The notes below the pieces were generated by a model. That model saw only the letters and a list, made by a program, of their open reading frames with translations, was not told the DNA's origin and did not search any database. Both the position numbers and the translations under genes were made by a program. From an uncultured Sulfolobales archaeon (lineage in GTDB: Archaea; Thermoproteota; Thermoprotei_A; Sulfolobales; Desulfurococcaceae), in contig CALIML010000012.1 of assembly GCA_938045475.1 (NCBI GenBank), forward strand, positions 1 through 46,522: a DNA stretch of 46,522 bases, read 5' to 3'. Shown here in pieces: positions 23,100 to 31,823 of this stretch (the stretch's first letter is position 1; each line of letters begins with the position of its first letter).

Positions 23100-24498
23100 T
23101 TCTATCGACGTACCGCCTCCAGCGCTTTCCAAAAGATCTTTGGCCAGTGCCATAGATATGTAGCATGAATGCAGCAAGTGTTAATACATATACCAAAGTA
23201 GTGGCCAGCCTAAATATGTAAATGTTTCCATACAAAATCTCGTGAATAAAGAGCATGTATTTCCCAGAGAAGGTCAATAGAAAGCTTAGCAGCTCTTCCC
23301 CCCCAGGCCCATTGAAGGATTTAATTAGCAGTCCTCTAGCATCAAGCCAGCATAGATTGCATTTACTGAAGTTGAGTGGGCATGCGAGTAGATCAAGGGG
23401 GTTAACGTTTTCTATGTAGAAGTACTTCTCTCCTAATACTGCTGCTGAATATAGCTCAGGATACCCTGCAGCAAATGTTATAAAAATGTGGAAGAGGACG
23501 TAATAGGCTTTGGCCCACTTGTTCCTTACTTTACTTATAGTTAGTGCAGTGAATGGAATGCTCCATACTAGGTATGTTGGATTACCTACTTTATTTAATA
23601 GAAGCAGTGTAATTACTATAACGCCCATTCCTTTGAAAACATCCACGTAGCCCTGCTCTTCAAGCATTATGAGAGTTGCTAAAGCGGCTAAGTAGATTAA
23701 TATGAATGGAGTCATCCACATTGTGGTAAGAGCTCTGGGCAGCCTACATACATCGTCTCTAACTATGTGTAGGGGGATAGCCCATACGCTATAGAACTGA
23801 GGATACCTCGTTCCATGGAAGCTTATCACTTGATTATAGAAAGCCCATGGGTCCTGCATGAAGAAGGGCAGTATGGTAATAGCGATAGGTATCAAGAGGC
23901 CTGCTGCGAAGAATGCGAAGCTACGCCAGCCATGTCTTTTAAGAATTACTAAGCCTAGGTATGGCGCTACTAGCACTATTAAGTGCTTGTAGAGCGTTGA
24001 CAGGGCTAGAGATGCCCCGCTTTGAATAAATGATCCTCTTTTATAAAAATAGTAGGATAGAAGGACTCCTAGTGCCACCATTATATCGAATTGATATGCA
24101 AAAACATTTGAGTAAATGAAGTACGAAAGCATTGAGTAATAGAGAGCTTCCTTACCGAACTCCTTATACATAACTATAAATAGGAGCAGCAGCGAGATCA
24201 CTAAAGGTATTTTCACAACCACTCTAACTAAATCTATGTTGATCGAGTCTAGGAGCTTCATCGATAAACGCTCTCCTGCTTTATAAAAATAGTAGAACGT
24301 GGCTATTGCAAGAGGGGGGTAGGCAGCTCTATACGCATATTTATAAACGCTTAGCAAACCATGCTCATCAATTACGTTGACCCAATCAATGAAGAACTGA
24401 ACGTCATAGTAATTCCACGCTAAAGGCATGGATATAGCTAGTAGTGCTATCGCAATTAATGTTGCTAATAGATATTTGCGGGAAAACCCGCTGATCAC
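23074..24498 (-). CDS. multi-pass membrane protein, GT-C glycosyltransferase-like
   Basis: 474 residues, GTG start. About ten to twelve membrane helices. The first large loop has [20 protein letters not shown] (about 28-47) with an acidic D...D pair, then [20 protein letters not shown], the arrangement of catalytic Asp and YPP motif found in dolichol-phosphate-dependent GT-C enzymes (DUF2029/Alg-like). [20 protein letters not shown] and [20 protein letters not shown] are further family-like blocks. It probably transfers a sugar from a lipid carrier on the outer face of the membrane. A polytopic protein of other function cannot be excluded. Confidence 0.75.
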   Translation of the reverse strand: MISGFSRKYLLATLIAIALLAISMPLAWNYYDVQFFIDWVNVIDEHGLLSVYKYAYRAAYPPLAIATFYYFYKAGERLSMKLLDSINIDLVRVVVKIPLVISLLLLFIVMYKEFGKEALYYSMLSYFIYSNVFAYQFDIMVALGVLLSYYFYKRGSFIQSGASLALSTLYKHLIVLVAPYLGLVILKRHGWRSFAFFAAGLLIPIAITILPFFMQDPWAFYNQVISFHGTRYPQFYSVWAIPLHIVRDDVCRLPRALTTMWMTPFILIYLAALATLIMLEEQGYVDVFKGMGVIVITLLLLNKVGNPTYLVWSIPFTALTISKVRNKWAKAYYVLFHIFITFAAGYPELYSAAVLGEKYFYIENVNPLDLLACPLNFSKCNLCWLDARGLLIKSFNGPGGEELLSFLLTFSGKYMLFIHEILYGNIYIFRLATTLVYVLTLAAFMLHIYGTGQRSFGKRWRRYVDRITSYTLSS

Positions 24499-24558
24499 TG
24501 TTAAAGCACCAAGTCAACGTTTCTAAGCTCTATAGAAAAGAGTAAGGCGGCTTAAGAT

Positions 24559-24589
24559 ATAAGTGTTTGGGCAGCCGCCCATCACTTAT
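24559..24589. other. strong hairpin in divergent intergenic region
   Basis: ATAAGTG (24559-24565) pairs with CACTTAT (24583-24589), and an inner GGGC (24569-24572) pairs with GCCC (24577-24580) around the loop AGCC, with a small internal loop. It lies between the start codons of the divergent GT-C gene and the 74-aa gene. It is symmetric enough to be an operator or an RNA hairpin; nothing in the sequence decides which. Confidence 0.4.
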
Positions 24590-24680
24590 TGCGATAGAGG
24601 ACTTAATGCGTGTTTTGATTAAGTTTAATAAGTAGAGGAGCTTTGAATACGTTTGACAGCATGGAACTAGGTGTAGTAAA

Positions 24681-24905
24681 GTGCCTAAGCGAGTCGCTGC
24701 GAAGCTGGGGATCGAGTTAGCTAAGAAGGGCTTAAGACTCCTCGACGTATATAGGTTTAAGAACAAGGACTTTTTAAGAGTCCTCGACTTAGCTAGCCGC
24801 AGGGTCCTACTTATTGAGTCGCCGCTTCAGTTGACTAGCATTGCATCTAGTGATGACTTAGCTAAAGTTGTTGAAATAATTACTCAAGCCTCAAAGGAAA
24901 AGTAG
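24681..24905 (+). CDS. small basic protein, 74 aa, unknown
   Basis: GTG start with AGGTG 8 bp upstream. The sequence begins PKRVAAKLGIELAKKGLRLL and continues RFKNKDFLRVLDLASRRVLL, ending with an acidic-basic helix. It is rich in Lys and Arg in the first half and could bind nucleic acid, but no family is recognised. It is followed by 87 bp of intergenic DNA before the flavoprotein gene. Confidence 0.6.
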   Translation: MPKRVAAKLGIELAKKGLRLLDVYRFKNKDFLRVLDLASRRVLLIESPLQLTSIASSDDLAKVVEIITQASKEK

Positions 24906-24992
24906 CTCTATTACTAATGAGCGGCCCCTGAAATGCTCTAACAATCACTAACAACTAGCTATTTAATGCCTTAATGTAATGCATTATCAACG

Positions 24993-26345
24993 GTGTCTTC
25001 GCTGAGCCGTGTAGTAGTTGTTGGAGGAGGTGCAGCAGGGGCTTCAGCAGCCAGTAGAGCTAAGAGAGTTGATCCAAGAGCCGAAGTCTACTTAATAGAG
25101 GCTACAGACGTAATTACTCATGGACCGTGCGGGATTCCCTACGTGATCTCCGGCATTATTGATAAAAGTAAGCTTGCAGTCTACACGCCGGAGGCTTTTG
25201 AAAAAGAGAGAGGCATTAGAGTTTTAGTCAACAGTAGAGTCATCGATATTGATGTTGATAAAAGAATTGCTGAAGTCCATAGAGGCGGGCGATTCGAGAA
25301 GATTAAATGGGATAAGCTCGTTCTAGCTACTGGAGCTCTGCCAAGGATCCCGGGGATTCCGGGCGTAAGCTTAGGTAACGTTGTTACTATAAGGCATCCA
25401 GCCTACGTTGATGAAACCGTGAAAGCCTTAAGCGACAAGAATGTCGTGGCAGTCGTAGGTGGAAGCTATCTCGGCATAGAGGTTGTTGAAGGACTCTTAG
25501 AGCGCAGTAAGAAAGTGTTATTATTTGAAATGTTCAACCACTTGCTGCCAGCATCTATAGATGAAGACGTGGCTTCAATAGTTGAGGAGGAAGTTGTAAG
25601 CAGAGGCGTAGAACTACGCTTATCGGAGAAACTAATGGAGATCAGGGGTAGGGATAGAGCTGAAAGCATAGTCACGGATAAGGGCGAGTACAGAGTTGAC
25701 GCAGTAGTATTAGCTACAGGCGTTAAACCCAATGTAGAGTTAGCTAAGAAGATAGGCTTAAGGATTGGGGAGACGGGGGCTGTAGAAGTCAATGAGTATA
25801 TGGAGACAGGCGTTGAAGACGTATATGCAGCCGGGGACTTAGTTGAGAAATACCATAGGGTTTTAAGTAAGAAGGTTTGGGTGCCTCTAGCTACTACAGC
25901 AAATAAAGAGGGCTTAGTGGCTGGAGCAAATGCTGTTAAACATAGATTTCTGAAGTTCCCCGGCATAGTTGGAACAGCAATAACGAAGTTCTATGATTTA
26001 ATAATAGCTAGAACTGGGTTAACGGAGAATGAGGCAAAGAAGCATAACATACGTTACGAGGCTAGAGTTGTAAAGGCGAGGACTAAGGCACACTACTATC
26101 CTGGAGCAACAGAAGTTCACGTAAAGCTAGTAGTTGAGGAAAACACGGAGAAATTAATTGGAGCGCAAGTCATAGGGAAGGATCACATAGTGGCAGGCTA
26201 CATAGATATAGCATCAATAGCTATTGAAAGAGGAATGACTATAGAAGAATTCTTCTTCTCAGACTTAAGCTATATGCCAGCTACAGCGCCGGTATGGCAT
26301 CCCTTAATAGTGGCCTCAAGAGTGTTGTCAAAAGGCAGGCTATAA
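24993..26345 (+). CDS. CoA-disulfide reductase / NADH oxidase-like flavoprotein
   Basis: 450 residues, GTG start with a likely TATA (CTATTTAATG) about 30 nt upstream. FAD-binding GxGxxG-like VVVGGGAAGASAASRA (about 8-23); redox-active Cys46 in HGPCGIPYVI, the CoA-disulfide-reductase position; second nucleotide-binding site VAVVGGSYLGIEVVEGLLER (about 150-170); FAD motif EDVYAAGDLVEKYHR (about 270-284); and the dimerisation domain with AHYYPGATEVHVKL. Archaeal members reduce CoA disulfide, elemental sulfur or polysulfide, or oxidise NADH to peroxide. Which one applies cannot be told here. Confidence 0.9.
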   Translation: MSSLSRVVVVGGGAAGASAASRAKRVDPRAEVYLIEATDVITHGPCGIPYVISGIIDKSKLAVYTPEAFEKERGIRVLVNSRVIDIDVDKRIAEVHRGGRFEKIKWDKLVLATGALPRIPGIPGVSLGNVVTIRHPAYVDETVKALSDKNVVAVVGGSYLGIEVVEGLLERSKKVLLFEMFNHLLPASIDEDVASIVEEEVVSRGVELRLSEKLMEIRGRDRAESIVTDKGEYRVDAVVLATGVKPNVELAKKIGLRIGETGAVEVNEYMETGVEDVYAAGDLVEKYHRVLSKKVWVPLATTANKEGLVAGANAVKHRFLKFPGIVGTAITKFYDLIIARTGLTENEAKKHNIRYEARVVKARTKAHYYPGATEVHVKLVVEENTEKLIGAQVIGKDHIVAGYIDIASIAIERGMTIEEFFFSDLSYMPATAPVWHPLIVASRVLSKGRL

Positions 26346-26421
26346 GAACAGCGACGTAGCGTTAGTAAGCGATCTCGCATCGACGATATTCATTGGAGGA
26401 GCGGCCTTTTCCAAGGGTCTT

Positions 26422-26766
26422 TCAACAGATCTTTTTCTTGTCTCTTAGCATCTCTTCATACAATGGATCACGCGCTTCATCCTCATATAATACTAGTAAA
26501 TCCAGTGGAAAACCCTTCTTCCTCAACAGCCTAAGTCTTTCCGCTATTTCAAGCACATCAGCACCTCTATCTACAATTGCTACTACATCGAAATCGCTGG
26601 ACGCCACGTTATCCCCTCTAGCTCTAGAGCCAACTAAGTATAGTTCTTTAATCAACTCGCTTCTACATACTTCTTCAGCGTATTCTTCGAAAACTCTCTG
26701 CCATCCGGCTATGCGAGCGCTGAGCATTTTGATGAAGAGCGCCCTGTCTTCATGGGTCAGCAACAT
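26422..26766 (-). CDS. MNT-type minimal nucleotidyltransferase
   Basis: 114 residues. The pol-beta-like core is intact: GSRARGDNVASSDFDVVAIV (G46-S47, D58, D60) with the third Asp near D89 (GFPLDLLVL). It forms a pair with the HEPN gene, whose end it overlaps by 17 bp. Such pairs are usually considered toxin-antitoxin modules in which MNT is the antitoxin that adenylylates HEPN. It is followed by a convergent flavoprotein gene. Confidence 0.88.
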   Translation of the reverse strand: MLLTHEDRALFIKMLSARIAGWQRVFEEYAEEVCRSELIKELYLVGSRARGDNVASSDFDVVAIVDRGADVLEIAERLRLLRKKGFPLDLLVLYEDEARDPLYEEMLRDKKKIC

Positions 26767-27148
26767 TCTTCACCCATTCAGTTATGATTCTAGCTGATTT
26801 TAAACACCTATCAGCTCTATCCTTAGTGTACCTTATAGTGCGTTTCCCAGGGTAACGCAATAACGTGTAGTGGGGAGTTAAAAGCTCTGAGGAGACTTTG
26901 ACTTCCTCGCTTGCGTCAAAGCCTGCTTCAATAAGAGAGTCGATGAGTTCTGATAAGTCATGTGTATAGGGGTGCAGCCCCGTTATAGAGACAAGCAGTG
27001 ACTTCAAGTAGAACTCGGCGGCTTGATGAGCTTCAAAGCACGTCAGCCAGAAATCCCCGTTGGCTAAATGCCTTTCAGCATCGTTGAGGAAGACGTCGGC
27101 CTTCTCGATCCATTCAACAGAAAGCTTAAAGCCTTTCACTAAGCACAC
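26750..27148 (-). CDS. HEPN-domain protein paired with MNT nucleotidyltransferase
   Basis: 132 residues as listed (GTG start; GTG at 27139 is an alternative). Typical HEPN blocks: DAERHLANGDFWLTCFEAHQ, AAEFYLKSLL, YTHDLSELIDSL and the C-terminal RYTKDRADRCLKSARII. It precedes the MNT gene on the same strand with overlap. The R-x(4-6)-H motif of RNase-active HEPN toxins is not visible: no Arg lies five to seven residues before any His. The protein may thus be a non-RNase member of the COG1895 group. Confidence 0.88.
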   Translation of the reverse strand: MCLVKGFKLSVEWIEKADVFLNDAERHLANGDFWLTCFEAHQAAEFYLKSLLVSITGLHPYTHDLSELIDSLIEAGFDASEEVKVSSELLTPHYTLLRYPGKRTIRYTKDRADRCLKSARIITEWVKNVADP

Positions 27149-27247
27149 CTCGCTAGAGTAATTCCCTGAGAGCGATTTAAAGATTCACAGGTTAACACAA
27201 AGTCATAGAGATACGTGGCTTAAAGATTGTTGAGGCGAGTGGTTGCC

Positions 27248-27335
27248 CATGCCCATTGCCTGAGCTGTTTCAGGCATTTTGGCACAGGCTTCCCCCTCAA
27301 TGCTTACTCACTAGTCGTGGGTTCACTGGGGCATG
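27248..27335. other. structured intergenic element upstream of the GatZ-like gene
   Basis: CATGCCC (27248-27254) pairs with GGGCATG (27329-27335), enclosing a hairpin TGCCTGA/TCAGGCA (27257-27263 with 27270-27276). It lies in the 250-bp divergent gap between the HEPN and GatZ-like genes. A TATA-like GCTTAAAGA lies near 27219. A small RNA is possible; it does not clearly match the X/Y family. No protein is encoded. Confidence 0.35.
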
Positions 27336-27398
27336 ATGCAAGTTCGTCAGCTGTTAAAATCTCACGAGTTTTTATAGCTTAGTGGAGTTAGCGTTAAA

Positions 27399-28619
27399 TT
27401 GGCGGTGCGCTTGGCGTTTATTGGCGAAAAACGTTGTTCACATAGTGCTAAAACAGTAGGCTTAGTGAGGAGCATTCTCAGCAAGTTTAAGGAGAGAAAG
27501 GCGACTCTTATTTGCATTTCCCCAATATCGAAGTACGTTGTTCTTGCATCAATTAGTGCTTTAAAGAAGGTTGGGGCCCCCATAGCTTACACAGCCTCCT
27601 TAAACCAGGTTGATGTGGATGGAGGATATACTGGCTGGACCCCGGAGGAGTTTAAGGCCTATGTATCTGAAGCTGCCGAAGATCTAGGCGTCAGCAATGA
27701 AATCCCGATAATTCTGCAGCTCGACCACGGCGGCCCCTGGCTGAAGGATAAGCACATAGCTTTAAACTACTCATACCACGAAGCTGTGGACAGCTTTTTA
27801 AAATCCCTTGAAGCCTTCATCAAGGCAGGGTTTAACCTCATCCACATCGATGCCACAGTAGATGTGGAGAGAAGCGATCGGTCTGCGGAACTCGAGGCTG
27901 CTGCTAATAGAACGGCAGAACTCGTATCACGTGCTGAAGAGTTTGCAGAGCAATACGGTAAACGCATTGAATACGAAATAGGGAGTGATAGGTGGAGTTA
28001 TAAGCCTCCAGAAGTCCTTGAAATATTCATTAAAAGAGTCCTGTCAGAGCTAAGGAAGAGGGGCATTGATGAATCTAAAGTAGTGTTTGCAGCAACAGAT
28101 GTTGGAACTGAAGTTAGGCCAGGCAATAGGGCTGAGCCATCAATTGTAAAGGCGTTTTCATCGCTAGCATTGAATCACGGCTTGCACCTAAAGGTTCACT
28201 CCGGCGATTACTTGGAGAACCCTGAAGTACTGCCCGAGAATAATGTGGGAGGCATTAATGTAGGGCCTATGTATGCTCACGTCAAGTATTCCGCTGTTAA
28301 GAACCTATTACTCGAGAAGCTCAGTAAAGAAGTTGCATTAAAGCTCCTATCTGAGCTGAACAACTTAATAGCTTTCGGCGATAAGTTAGCTAAATACATA
28401 GGTGGGGATGTAAGTAGGGTAGAGGAGCATAGAATAGGCCTTGCATCTAGGTACATATGGCCCACTGCGCGGGCGGAGGAATTCCTCGATGAACTATCTA
28501 GTTGTACAGGAATTGACGTCAGGCTTTACTTAATCGACAAGTTGAGCAAGGAAATAGAGCAATACGCAGTAAAGCTAGGCCTCTCTAGCTCAGCTAAAGA
28601 TCTCCGATGGTCTCTGTAA
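27399..28619 (+). CDS. GatZ/KbaZ-like (class II tagatose-bisphosphate aldolase family) protein
   Basis: 406 residues, TTG start close to the expected transcription start (TATA TTTTTATAGC near 27368). It matches the GatZ/KbaZ family in several blocks: NQVDVDGGYTGWTPEEFKAY (KbaZ: NQVDxxGGYTGMTPxxF), LQLDHGGPW (GGDHLGPN in KbaZ), AFIKAGFNLIHIDATVDVER, and DVGTEVRPG (GTEVPxPGG). In bacteria GatZ supports the aldolase GatY; no GatY is seen here. A role in handling a sugar phosphate or sugar bisphosphate is inferred. The sugar kinase gene next to it is convergent. Confidence 0.78.
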   Translation: MAVRLAFIGEKRCSHSAKTVGLVRSILSKFKERKATLICISPISKYVVLASISALKKVGAPIAYTASLNQVDVDGGYTGWTPEEFKAYVSEAAEDLGVSNEIPIILQLDHGGPWLKDKHIALNYSYHEAVDSFLKSLEAFIKAGFNLIHIDATVDVERSDRSAELEAAANRTAELVSRAEEFAEQYGKRIEYEIGSDRWSYKPPEVLEIFIKRVLSELRKRGIDESKVVFAATDVGTEVRPGNRAEPSIVKAFSSLALNHGLHLKVHSGDYLENPEVLPENNVGGINVGPMYAHVKYSAVKNLLLEKLSKEVALKLLSELNNLIAFGDKLAKYIGGDVSRVEEHRIGLASRYIWPTARAEEFLDELSSCTGIDVRLYLIDKLSKEIEQYAVKLGLSSSAKDLRWSL

Positions 28620-28665
28620 ATGAATTGGCGGAAGCCATCGATCTACGGCTTTTAAAGCCCATATC

Positions 28666-29643
28666 CTACATTATTCTATGAACGCCTTCCACTATTGATT
28701 CAGCTATCCTCTTAGACAAGCTCAGTTCTTCAGCCAGTATGGCGGCGAGGCCTTTAACGGGCATGTATTGCGTAATTGGTTCAACGACATTTACGTTGGG
28801 CAAATACTCTTTTACACTAGTCATGAAGCTATTCCTCAGAGTCCTCGATGAATATACGCTGCCTACTCCCCCCACCGTGAACTTGTCTTCACTTACATAG
28901 ATTTTGTCGTATACGGCTTTAGCCATTAGTGCGAGCTCTCTTCCGCCTCTTATAAGTATTTCTTGAGCCAGTTGATCGCCTTCTTCAGCAGCTTCATCAA
29001 TAACTCTGGCTAATTGCCCTAACTCACCTATATCTTCTCTCACTTTTGAATAAACTGCGTTGATTAACTGAAGGGGGTCTTTTACTTTGAAGAAGCTAAG
29101 CAGTTTTTCCCCGATCAATGTTTTAGGCCCTCTTCCATCAAAGTATTTGCCCGCTGCTTCAACAGCCTTCATAGCTATCCATATAGCGCTTCCTTCATCT
29201 CCTCCAAACCATCCCCATCCACCGGCTCTAGCGCTCACATTCCTTGAGTTTCTTCCATAAGCTATTGAGCCAGTGCCAGCTATTACAGCTATCCCCGGGT
29301 CTCCTAGAGTTACAGCATAGTATGCAGTGACGAAGTCAGGTACTATTGCTGCATCAGCTTTGAATAAGCCGAGGCTCTTAAGCCTTCTAGCGAAATACTC
29401 TTTAGCTTCCTCAGTATCTATGTCTGGCAATCCAAGTACAGCTATGTCTATCTCACTAGTTTCCAAAGAACTCTTTCTAACTGCGCCTACTATTGACTCC
29501 ACTAGGTTTTCTAACGCTCTATCAAAGCCTACGGTAGTCCAGCCTGAAGAACCGCTGAGGGAGTGTCCTAGTATGCAGCCGTGTTCGTTGACCACTATGC
29601 TTAAAGTCTTTGTCTTACCTCCTTCTACAAGCACAGCGTACAT
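28666..29643 (-). CDS. BadF/BadG/BcrA/BcrD-type sugar kinase (N-acetylglucosamine-kinase-like)
   Basis: 325 residues, ATG start. ASKHA-fold kinase of the BcrAD_BadFG family that phosphorylates amino sugars or related hexoses. The first phosphate motif is EGGKTKT (residues 7-13), where the family usually has DGGGTKT: the usual Asp is Glu. The PDFVTAYYAVTLGDPGIAVI and AGTGSIAYG (about 105-135), GGWGWFGGDEGSAIWI and VGGVGSV motifs are otherwise normal. The fifth motif helix runs at the end. It sits between the GatZ-like gene and an ABC transporter, suggesting a shared sugar route. Confidence 0.85.
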   Translation of the reverse strand: MYAVLVEGGKTKTLSIVVNEHGCILGHSLSGSSGWTTVGFDRALENLVESIVGAVRKSSLETSEIDIAVLGLPDIDTEEAKEYFARRLKSLGLFKADAAIVPDFVTAYYAVTLGDPGIAVIAGTGSIAYGRNSRNVSARAGGWGWFGGDEGSAIWIAMKAVEAAGKYFDGRGPKTLIGEKLLSFFKVKDPLQLINAVYSKVREDIGELGQLARVIDEAAEEGDQLAQEILIRGGRELALMAKAVYDKIYVSEDKFTVGGVGSVYSSRTLRNSFMTSVKEYLPNVNVVEPITQYMPVKGLAAILAEELSLSKRIAESIVEGVHRIM

Positions 29644-29719
29644 GGATAATTACCGGGAATTTATTTTCAGAGCAATCTTTTTAAGTCTTAATTGAGCCTC
29701 TGAGAACGCGGGAGGGGTT

Positions 29720-30814
29720 GTGGTTAGAGTTCTAGTGGATGGAGTATCAAAGAAGTATGGGAACACTTATGCATTGAGAGATGTGAGCATGAGGGCGGAT
29801 GATGGTGCTTTAGTCTGCATACTGGGCCCAAGCGGGTCGGGGAAATCAACTCTTTTAAGAATAATTGCTGGACTGATGCGCCCAGATAAAGGTAGAGTGT
29901 ACTTTAATGATACTGACGTAGTGAATCTGCCGGCTTGGGAGAGAAACGTTGGATTCGTATTCCAAAACGTTGCACTGTTCCCGCACCTCACAGTCTACGA
30001 GAACATAGCTTTTGGACTCAAGTTAAGGAAGGTGTCCAGGAGCGAAGTCGACAGGAGAGTTAAGGAAATGCTTAAGCTAATTAAGCTTGAGGGCTACGAG
30101 AGGAGGAAGCCCCGTGAATTAAGTGGTGGAGAAGCACAGAGAGTAGCTATAGCAAGAGCTCTAGTAATCAACCCCAGCGTCCTATTATTCGATGAACCTC
30201 TAGGGCACTTAGATGCCAAGCTTAGGGAGGAGCTTAAGTTCGAGATCCGTAGGATAGTTAAGGAGACGGGAAAGACCTCCCTCTACGTTACACACGATCA
30301 AAGTGAAGCATTTGCTATAGCTGATTACATATACGTAATCAATAAAGGAGTCATAGAGCAGGGAGGCACACCTATAGAACTCTACGAAAGCCCTAAGTCC
30401 CCCTTTGTCGCTGAATTTATTGGAAGCACCAATTTCTTGAAGGGAGAAGTAATTGAAGTAGATAAAGCCAGCAACATAGTTAAAGCATCTGTAGGCAGCA
30501 TAGAGATACATGCTTTAGCTAGGGCTGACTTAAGAACTGGTGAAAGCATTCTAATTGGCGTAAGGCCTGAAGACGTAAGGGTAAGCAAGCACATTGAAGA
30601 AGATCTGGGGAAAGAGCCCTCAGCAAACATCCTTGCTGGAAGGCTTGTGAAAAAGCTGTTTGTAGGCCCTTACTTAAGACTTGAAGTAGATATCGGAGTA
30701 GAGGAGCCCATAAAAGCCGATGTATATGGAGATAGGAGGTATGAATACTTAAATATAGAGCCTGGAGATAGAGTCTACGTAGTATTCGATAAGCCAATAG
30801 TGTTTAAACGTTAA
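29720..30814 (+). CDS. ABC importer ATPase, PotA/MalK type with TOBE domain
   Basis: 364 residues, GTG start after GGAGGGG. Walker A GPSGSGKST (36-44), Q-loop VGFVFQNVALFPHLTVYENI, signature LSGGEAQRVAIARAL, Walker B VLLFDEPLGHLD and switch His in YVTHDQSEA are complete. Residues about 240-364 form a TOBE-like C-terminal domain (LIGVRPEDVRV). This type serves spermidine/putrescine, iron, phosphonate and sugar importers. It is the only ATPase for the permease genes at 31820-33458, but it lies on the opposite strand, convergent with them, so it has its own promoter. Confidence 0.92.
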   Translation: MVRVLVDGVSKKYGNTYALRDVSMRADDGALVCILGPSGSGKSTLLRIIAGLMRPDKGRVYFNDTDVVNLPAWERNVGFVFQNVALFPHLTVYENIAFGLKLRKVSRSEVDRRVKEMLKLIKLEGYERRKPRELSGGEAQRVAIARALVINPSVLLFDEPLGHLDAKLREELKFEIRRIVKETGKTSLYVTHDQSEAFAIADYIYVINKGVIEQGGTPIELYESPKSPFVAEFIGSTNFLKGEVIEVDKASNIVKASVGSIEIHALARADLRTGESILIGVRPEDVRVSKHIEEDLGKEPSANILAGRLVKKLFVGPYLRLEVDIGVEEPIKADVYGDRRYEYLNIEPGDRVYVVFDKPIVFKR

Positions 30815-30818
30815 TTAC

Positions 30819-31823
30819 TTAACCCTCCTTCAATTCCAGCGTTAAATCATAGAGGCTTAGTACAGCTTCTTCAAACTTAATTGAGTAGCATTTAAAGCCC
30901 GGCGGGCTGTAAATACAGCTGGATACACTCATGGTTTCCCCAGAAACCATTGCCGAAGCAAGAGAATACTTCTCCGGGATGTTTACGTATATGTACGGCC
31001 TGTCGTTAAAACCCATGTTTAATTTAACTATGTACTTTCCAAGGACTAAGCTAGGCTTGACTACTCCCTTATAGGCTATTGTAACTCCCTTCACATCCCT
31101 GGGTACAAGCGTAACGTTCAGCAGCAATGTCTCATCGCAAGGCATTATTGAGATCAATTCGTCCAGGCTCTTGTTAACAACGCGTGTTCCCAAGCCTCTA
31201 AGGGGCCACCAAGATCCATTTCGGTACGTTATCATTCCAACGTATAGCTGGAGCTCTAAGTACTCCTTCAGTAATTTAAAGTCGCTTAGCCTGGGTGCGA
31301 TGAATATCTTGCTTGAATCTCTGTGGGGTATCTCTATGTCCCAATGCCAAGCGGTTAAAGTGAAGTTTTCATAGATGTTTAATAATATTCCCTCAGCCTC
31401 TATTCGTGGATCCTCAATGCTCAGCATGAAGTAAAAAGGCTTTTCAGCAATCACTGAGCCCCGATATAGCAAGTATACATAGCCCTTGAATAAACCCTGG
31501 AGACCTAGTTGGTTTCTAACAAGGGCTTCTAACTTGATTGAATTGTTTAGCCGCGTTTCACTGATTGCTGCAAATACTTCGCTGGGCTCTATGAATATCC
31601 TTAAGTCTTCCACACTCTCTCCCCCAAGCACTTTAATTAACACGCGATCGCCTTCTCTAAGGCGCGTCGAGTTTGAATAAACAACTATTTGAATTATTTT
31701 AGGCACGTAGCTGGAGGAGTGCTTCATTAAATTGCTTGAAATAATTAATGAAGAGACTAGTATGAATAATACTATTGCAGAGAGCGCTGCGAAATGCCTC
31801 TTCCCAAAGGTCTTCGCAGTCAA
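30819..31823 (-). CDS. membrane-anchored extracellular protein linked to the ABC importer, unknown
   Basis: 334 residues, TTG start overlapping the TGA of the downstream-strand permease gene (TTGA), so it is translated together with the importer. One N-terminal membrane anchor (about 11-30), then an all-extracellular part of beta-rich sequence with several N-x-S/T sequons; no recognised domain. Motif-like pieces include WHWDIEIPHRDSSKIFIAP. It may be an accessory binding or stabilising subunit. I cannot name a family. Confidence 0.7.
   Translation of the reverse strand: MTAKTFGKRHFAALSAIVLFILVSSLIISSNLMKHSSSYVPKIIQIVVYSNSTRLREGDRVLIKVLGGESVEDLRIFIEPSEVFAAISETRLNNSIKLEALVRNQLGLQGLFKGYVYLLYRGSVIAEKPFYFMLSIEDPRIEAEGILLNIYENFTLTAWHWDIEIPHRDSSKIFIAPRLSDFKLLKEYLELQLYVGMITYRNGSWWPLRGLGTRVVNKSLDELISIMPCDETLLLNVTLVPRDVKGVTIAYKGVVKPSLVLGKYIVKLNMGFNDRPYIYVNIPEKYSLASAMVSGETMSVSSCIYSPPGFKCYSIKFEEAVLSLYDLTLELKEG

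Noticed and set aside
25466-25966. 166-codon minus-strand frame
   Set aside because: Antisense shadow of the flavoprotein gene, with Ser/Thr-rich unnatural composition.
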